A DNA stretch of 7,159 bases from Caldifarciminota bacterium (GTDB lineage Bacteria > Hydrothermota > E44-bin80): NCBI GenBank assembly GCA_023127905.1, contig JAGMEZ010000350.1, forward strand, positions 1-7,159, read 5' to 3'. This document shows, piece after piece, positions 4,734 through 7,159 of this stretch; within the stretch, counting starts at the first letter, position 1; each line of letters begins with the position of its first letter. Made by a program: the position numbers and the translations under genes. Under the pieces are notes generated by a model, which saw nothing but the letters and a program-made list of their open reading frames with translations, was not told the DNA's origin and searched no databases.

Positions 4734-5639
4734 GTGAAAATCTTAGGTAGTATAGTTTTAGTGGTGGGTTTGGCTGCCCTCTCTTTCAGCGGATGCAGAA
4801 ATCCAGCAGAACCACCTGAAAAGCCTCCCTATGATTGGCCGAGGTATAACTATACAGAGCCAGCCTGGTCACTAGATGGCAACTTTATAGCATATGAATA
4901 TGGTGGAAACCCATATGGTACAGATACAGCAGGTATATTCATCTTTGACCTGAGAGATTCTACATCACGCTACCTTATTTCCGGGGGGAATCCTGACTGG
5001 TCACCAGATGGTGAGTGGATAGTCTTTGAGGGAAATGCACTGATATGGAAGATAAAGGTAAATGGGGATAGTCTCACTCAACTGACATTTAACGGTCGAA
5101 CCTTTTTCCCAGACTGGTCACCAGATGGCAAGAAGATAGCATATGATTGTACCACTAATCCTCCAGGAACTGGATTATGGATTATGAATGCGGATGGTAC
5201 AGATAAAAAGTGTCTTGGTTTAGGACGTAATCCTGACTGGTCACCAGACGGAGCAAAATTTGTTTATGAAGGAGGGCCTGGATCAACCAATGCTGAGTCG
5301 CAGATTTGGGTTGCTGACACAAATGGAGCAAATACGAGGCAGTTAACATTTCAGGCTATAACCAATAGACATCCTGCGTGGTCTCCAGATGGTTCAAAGA
5401 TAGCTTTTTCCGCATCTGCGGAGGGAGAGGGTCCGCGTATCTGGATAATGAATACAGATGGAAGCAACCTAAAGAAGCTCACTGAAGAAGGTGGTGATAG
5501 ACCATGCTGGTCACCTTATGGTAGCAAGATAGCATATACGAATACGAAGTTAGGAGAAATCTGGGTAATGAACCCAGATGGTACAGAAAAGAGGAAGTTG
5601 ATAGGTTATGAAAACGATTCTAAGAAACAAGAGAGGTAA
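4734..5639 (+). CDS. PD40/TolB-like six-bladed beta-propeller lipoprotein, paralogue 1
   Basis: This 301-residue protein begins with a hydrophobic signal ending in a lipobox-like FSGC (Cys21), followed by a proline-rich linker (CRNPAEPPEKPPYDWP). Six PD40 repeats (PxWSPDGxxIAY) follow with their Trp at residues 45, 89, 128, 169, 216 and 259, alternating with IWxMNxDGTxxxxL strands, so a complete six-bladed propeller like the C-terminal domain of TolB is expected. The residue after the Cys is Arg, not Asp, which favours outer-membrane placement where that rule applies. It lacks the TolB N-terminal domain, so it is not TolB itself. Such propellers usually bind proteins or glycans; the ligand is unknown. 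The GTG start is supported by a strong ribosome-binding site. It is first in a run of three lipoprotein genes. Confidence 0.88.
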   Translation: MKILGSIVLVVGLAALSFSGCRNPAEPPEKPPYDWPRYNYTEPAWSLDGNFIAYEYGGNPYGTDTAGIFIFDLRDSTSRYLISGGNPDWSPDGEWIVFEGNALIWKIKVNGDSLTQLTFNGRTFFPDWSPDGKKIAYDCTTNPPGTGLWIMNADGTDKKCLGLGRNPDWSPDGAKFVYEGGPGSTNAESQIWVADTNGANTRQLTFQAITNRHPAWSPDGSKIAFSASAEGEGPRIWIMNTDGSNLKKLTEEGGDRPCWSPYGSKIAYTNTKLGEIWVMNPDGTEKRKLIGYENDSKKQER

Positions 5640-5645
5640 AAATGT

Positions 5646-5682
5646 TAAGTAATATCATAGCCATAGTAGCCCTTATAGGTTA
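5646..5682 (+). repeat. 37-bp upstream repeat, copy 2 (partner 4637-4673)
   Basis: Second copy of the intergenic repeat, beginning seven bases after the stop of the first PD40 gene and about 70 bases before the start of the second. The two differences from copy 1 are both A-to-G. It marks the boundary of the gene-plus-leader tandem duplication. Confidence 0.75.
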
Positions 5683-5753
5683 GCCTGAGTGTCATAACGA
5701 TACGCAGGGTAAAACATGAGATGATATTATGCGATTTTGAAAGGGTAAAGATT

Positions 5754-6670
5754 ATGAAAAGACTTTTTATCACCATAGGTGTCTTTGCAATACTTGTTTT
5801 AACTGGCTGCGGATGTAATCCATTTGGGACCGATGATGATGGTCACGCTGAACCACCCACGCCTGCCTATCCTGTAATTGATGATTCCCCATGTTGGTCT
5901 CCAGATGGTTCTACAATTGTTTTCTACCATTCGCATATTACCCGTATTGATTCTTGTGGGAGTTATAATGTAGATAAGGATTCTACTGGACTCTGGTTTA
6001 TTAATCCCGATGGGACTAATAAGAGGATGTTTCTGAATTTGAGAGAGTGGAGTGCTGGCGGTCCTGACTGGAGTCCTGATATGAAATTGATTATTTTCGT
6101 AAAGGGTGCCAGAATATGGAAGATAAAGATAAATGGTGATAGTCTCACCCAACTAACATTTAACCGAAGAACCTTCTTTCCCGATTGGTCACCAGACGGC
6201 AAGGAGATAGCATACGACCAGAGTATATCTCTGAAACACATCCTTGGGGAATATGGATAATGAATGCTGACGGTAGTAATGACCACTACATATTCGATTC
6301 AAGGAGCCCTGATTGGTCACCAGATGGTGCAAGGATTGTTTGCGATGGAATTTATGTGGTAGATACCAGTGGAACTAATGTAGAACAGATTCATCAGTAT
6401 GGAGGTTATCCTGTCTGGTCTCCAGATGGTTCGAGGATTGCATTTTCTTCTGACGAAGGAATTACAATTATGAATGATGATGGTAGTAATGTGGTTTCAC
6501 CTGGGGTATTGGGATATAAGCCTTCTTGGTCACCTGACGGAAATCAGATTGTCTATACAGGGTGGACTGAAAAGCATTATAATCCTCGGCACAATGGTGT
6601 ATTGTACATTATTAATGCCGATGGTTCAAATAAGCGGCAGTTGACATTTGGACCAGATAGAACACAATAA
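5754..6670 (+). pseudogene. PD40/TolB-like beta-propeller lipoprotein, paralogue 2, interrupted by a frameshift
   Basis: The best start is ATG 5754, with AAAGGG eight bases upstream. An in-frame ATG at 5721 would add eleven residues before the signal. The signal ends in the lipobox LTGC (Cys19). PD40 motifs PCWSPDG, PDWSPDM and PDWSPDG are in the first frame, which then diverges after KEIAYDQ (about 6225) and stops at TAA 6258-6260. The frame one base back continues the pattern: THPWGIWIMNADGS, PDWSPDGARI, PVWSPDGSRI, PSWSPDGNQI, to TAA 6670. Joined by one missing base, the protein would have 305 residues and six blades, close to the 301 of its neighbour. About 100 bases around 6114-6215 are near 86 percent identical to 5042-5145. 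No slippery heptamer is visible, so this is a mutation or an assembly error. As sequenced, only half a propeller is made. Confidence 0.85.
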
Positions 6671-6681
6671 AAGGGAGTAAG

Positions 6682-7159
6682 ATGATAAAACAATGCAAAT
6701 TGTTACTTTTAGGGATAGTAATACCTTTTTTGTTAGTAACTTCATGCAGGAAACCCACTGCACCGCCTGATCACGATACAGGCATCCTATGGACAAAAAC
6801 ATACGGTGGGGCATACGATGACAAGGGCTATTCAGTAGAGCAAACCTCTGATGAAGGGTACATCATTGTAGGTTACACAAACTCGTTCAATGCTGGTGAT
6901 TATGAAGTTTATCTTATAAAAACAGATAAAAATGGCGATACTCTATGGACAAAAACATATAGAGGGGGAGAATCGAGTGCAGGTTACTCTGTTCAGCAAA
7001 CCCCAGATGGGGGTTATATTATTGCAGGGCAAAATATTATAATTATTTCTGCAGCATCTGATGTATATATTATTAAGACAGATGAAAACGGCGATACTAT
7101 GTGGACAAGAAATTATGGGCAAGCACTTTATTATGAAGCTGGTCTTTCAATCCAAGAAA
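6682..7159 (+). CDS. Repeat-containing lipoprotein (about 52-residue W-TYGG/DGGYI repeats), 3' end off the window
   Basis: ATG 6682 follows GGGAG four bases upstream and lies 11 bp after the preceding stop, so co-transcription is likely. The signal peptide (KLLLLGIVIPFLLVTSC) ends in a lipobox with Cys22, followed by a Pro-rich linker (RKPTAPPDHD) like those of the two genes before it. From residue 37 the sequence repeats every 52 residues: LWTKTYGG, YSVEQTSDEGYIIVGYT, YLIKTDKNGDT, then LWTKTYRGG, YSVQQTPDGGYIIAG, YIIKTDENGDT, then MWTRNYG, with Trp at 37, 89 and 141. This repeat is common in large surface proteins of uncultured bacteria and is predicted to fold as a beta-propeller; no enzymatic role is known. 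The frame is open to the window edge (159 codons seen). Confidence 0.88.
   Translation, partial: MIKQCKLLLLGIVIPFLLVTSCRKPTAPPDHDTGILWTKTYGGAYDDKGYSVEQTSDEGYIIVGYTNSFNAGDYEVYLIKTDKNGDTLWTKTYRGGESSAGYSVQQTPDGGYIIAGQNIIIISAASDVYIIKTDENGDTMWTRNYGQALYYEAGLSIQE

Noticed and set aside
6220..6245. Programmed ribosomal frameshift
   Set aside because: No slippery heptamer or convincing downstream stem was seen, and the upstream product would be half a propeller.
5799..6286. Reverse frames opposite the second PD40 gene
   Set aside because: The opposite strand shows repeated PD40 motifs, so these are shadows of the repeat structure.
6626..6814. 62-codon reverse frame
   Set aside because: It overlaps the signal peptide and first repeat of the third lipoprotein, which has a ribosome-binding site and lipobox.

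Overview
The window is AT-rich bacterial DNA. The visible genes are secreted or lipid-anchored beta-propeller proteins, an RHS polymorphic-toxin remnant, and many small repeats. LVIVD-repeat, PD40/TolB-like and 'W-t-tyGG ... DGGYI' repeat lipoproteins together are typical of uncultured FCB-group or related candidate phyla (for example WOR-3/Stahlbacteria, Cloacimonadota, KSB1). This placement is an inference from protein style; there is no rRNA or marker gene.

Layout. (1) 1-868, minus strand: the 5' 289 codons of an LVIVD-repeat secreted protein, with a near-consensus sigma-70 promoter (896-924). (2) 942-1118: a short REP/MITE-like element bounded by GGGGTCAGGC and GCCTGACCCC. (3) 1072-2716, minus strand: an orphan RHS toxin array. 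In transcription order it holds a small membrane ORF (2716-2501), a headless RHS C-terminus fused to a phospholipase-A2-like toxin (about 2526-1816), a three-helix membrane protein that is the likely immunity protein (1746-1381), and a second RHS core fragment (1374 to about 1119) that ends in REP sequence. (4) 2737-3228, plus strand: two decayed genes, one with an in-frame TGA and one cut by a REP end. (5) 3222-4200: non-coding repeat territory, with a second REP copy identical over 112 bp to the first, a 558-bp low-complexity stretch, a triple tandem repeat and TGTCGCAC direct/inverted repeats. (6) 4206-4733: possible small or decayed ORFs and a hairpin. (7) 4734-7159, plus strand: three consecutive lipoprotein genes. 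Two are six-bladed PD40 propellers that are tandem paralogues sharing an upstream 37-bp repeat, and the second carries a frameshift. The third is a lipoprotein with ~52-residue repeats that runs off the window.

How the parts relate. The RHS section fits a displaced rhs-CT/immunity module: the toxin is joined to the RHS core by the DPTGL boundary, a candidate membrane immunity gene follows 69 bp later, and a homologous RHS core segment follows that. This is the arrangement expected after recombination between RHS cores has exchanged toxin tips. The PLA2-type tip retains the recognisable catalytic His-Asp and the distal Asp. The lipoprotein genes are co-directional, and the last pair is 11 bp apart, so they are probably co-transcribed cell-envelope proteins of unknown ligand.
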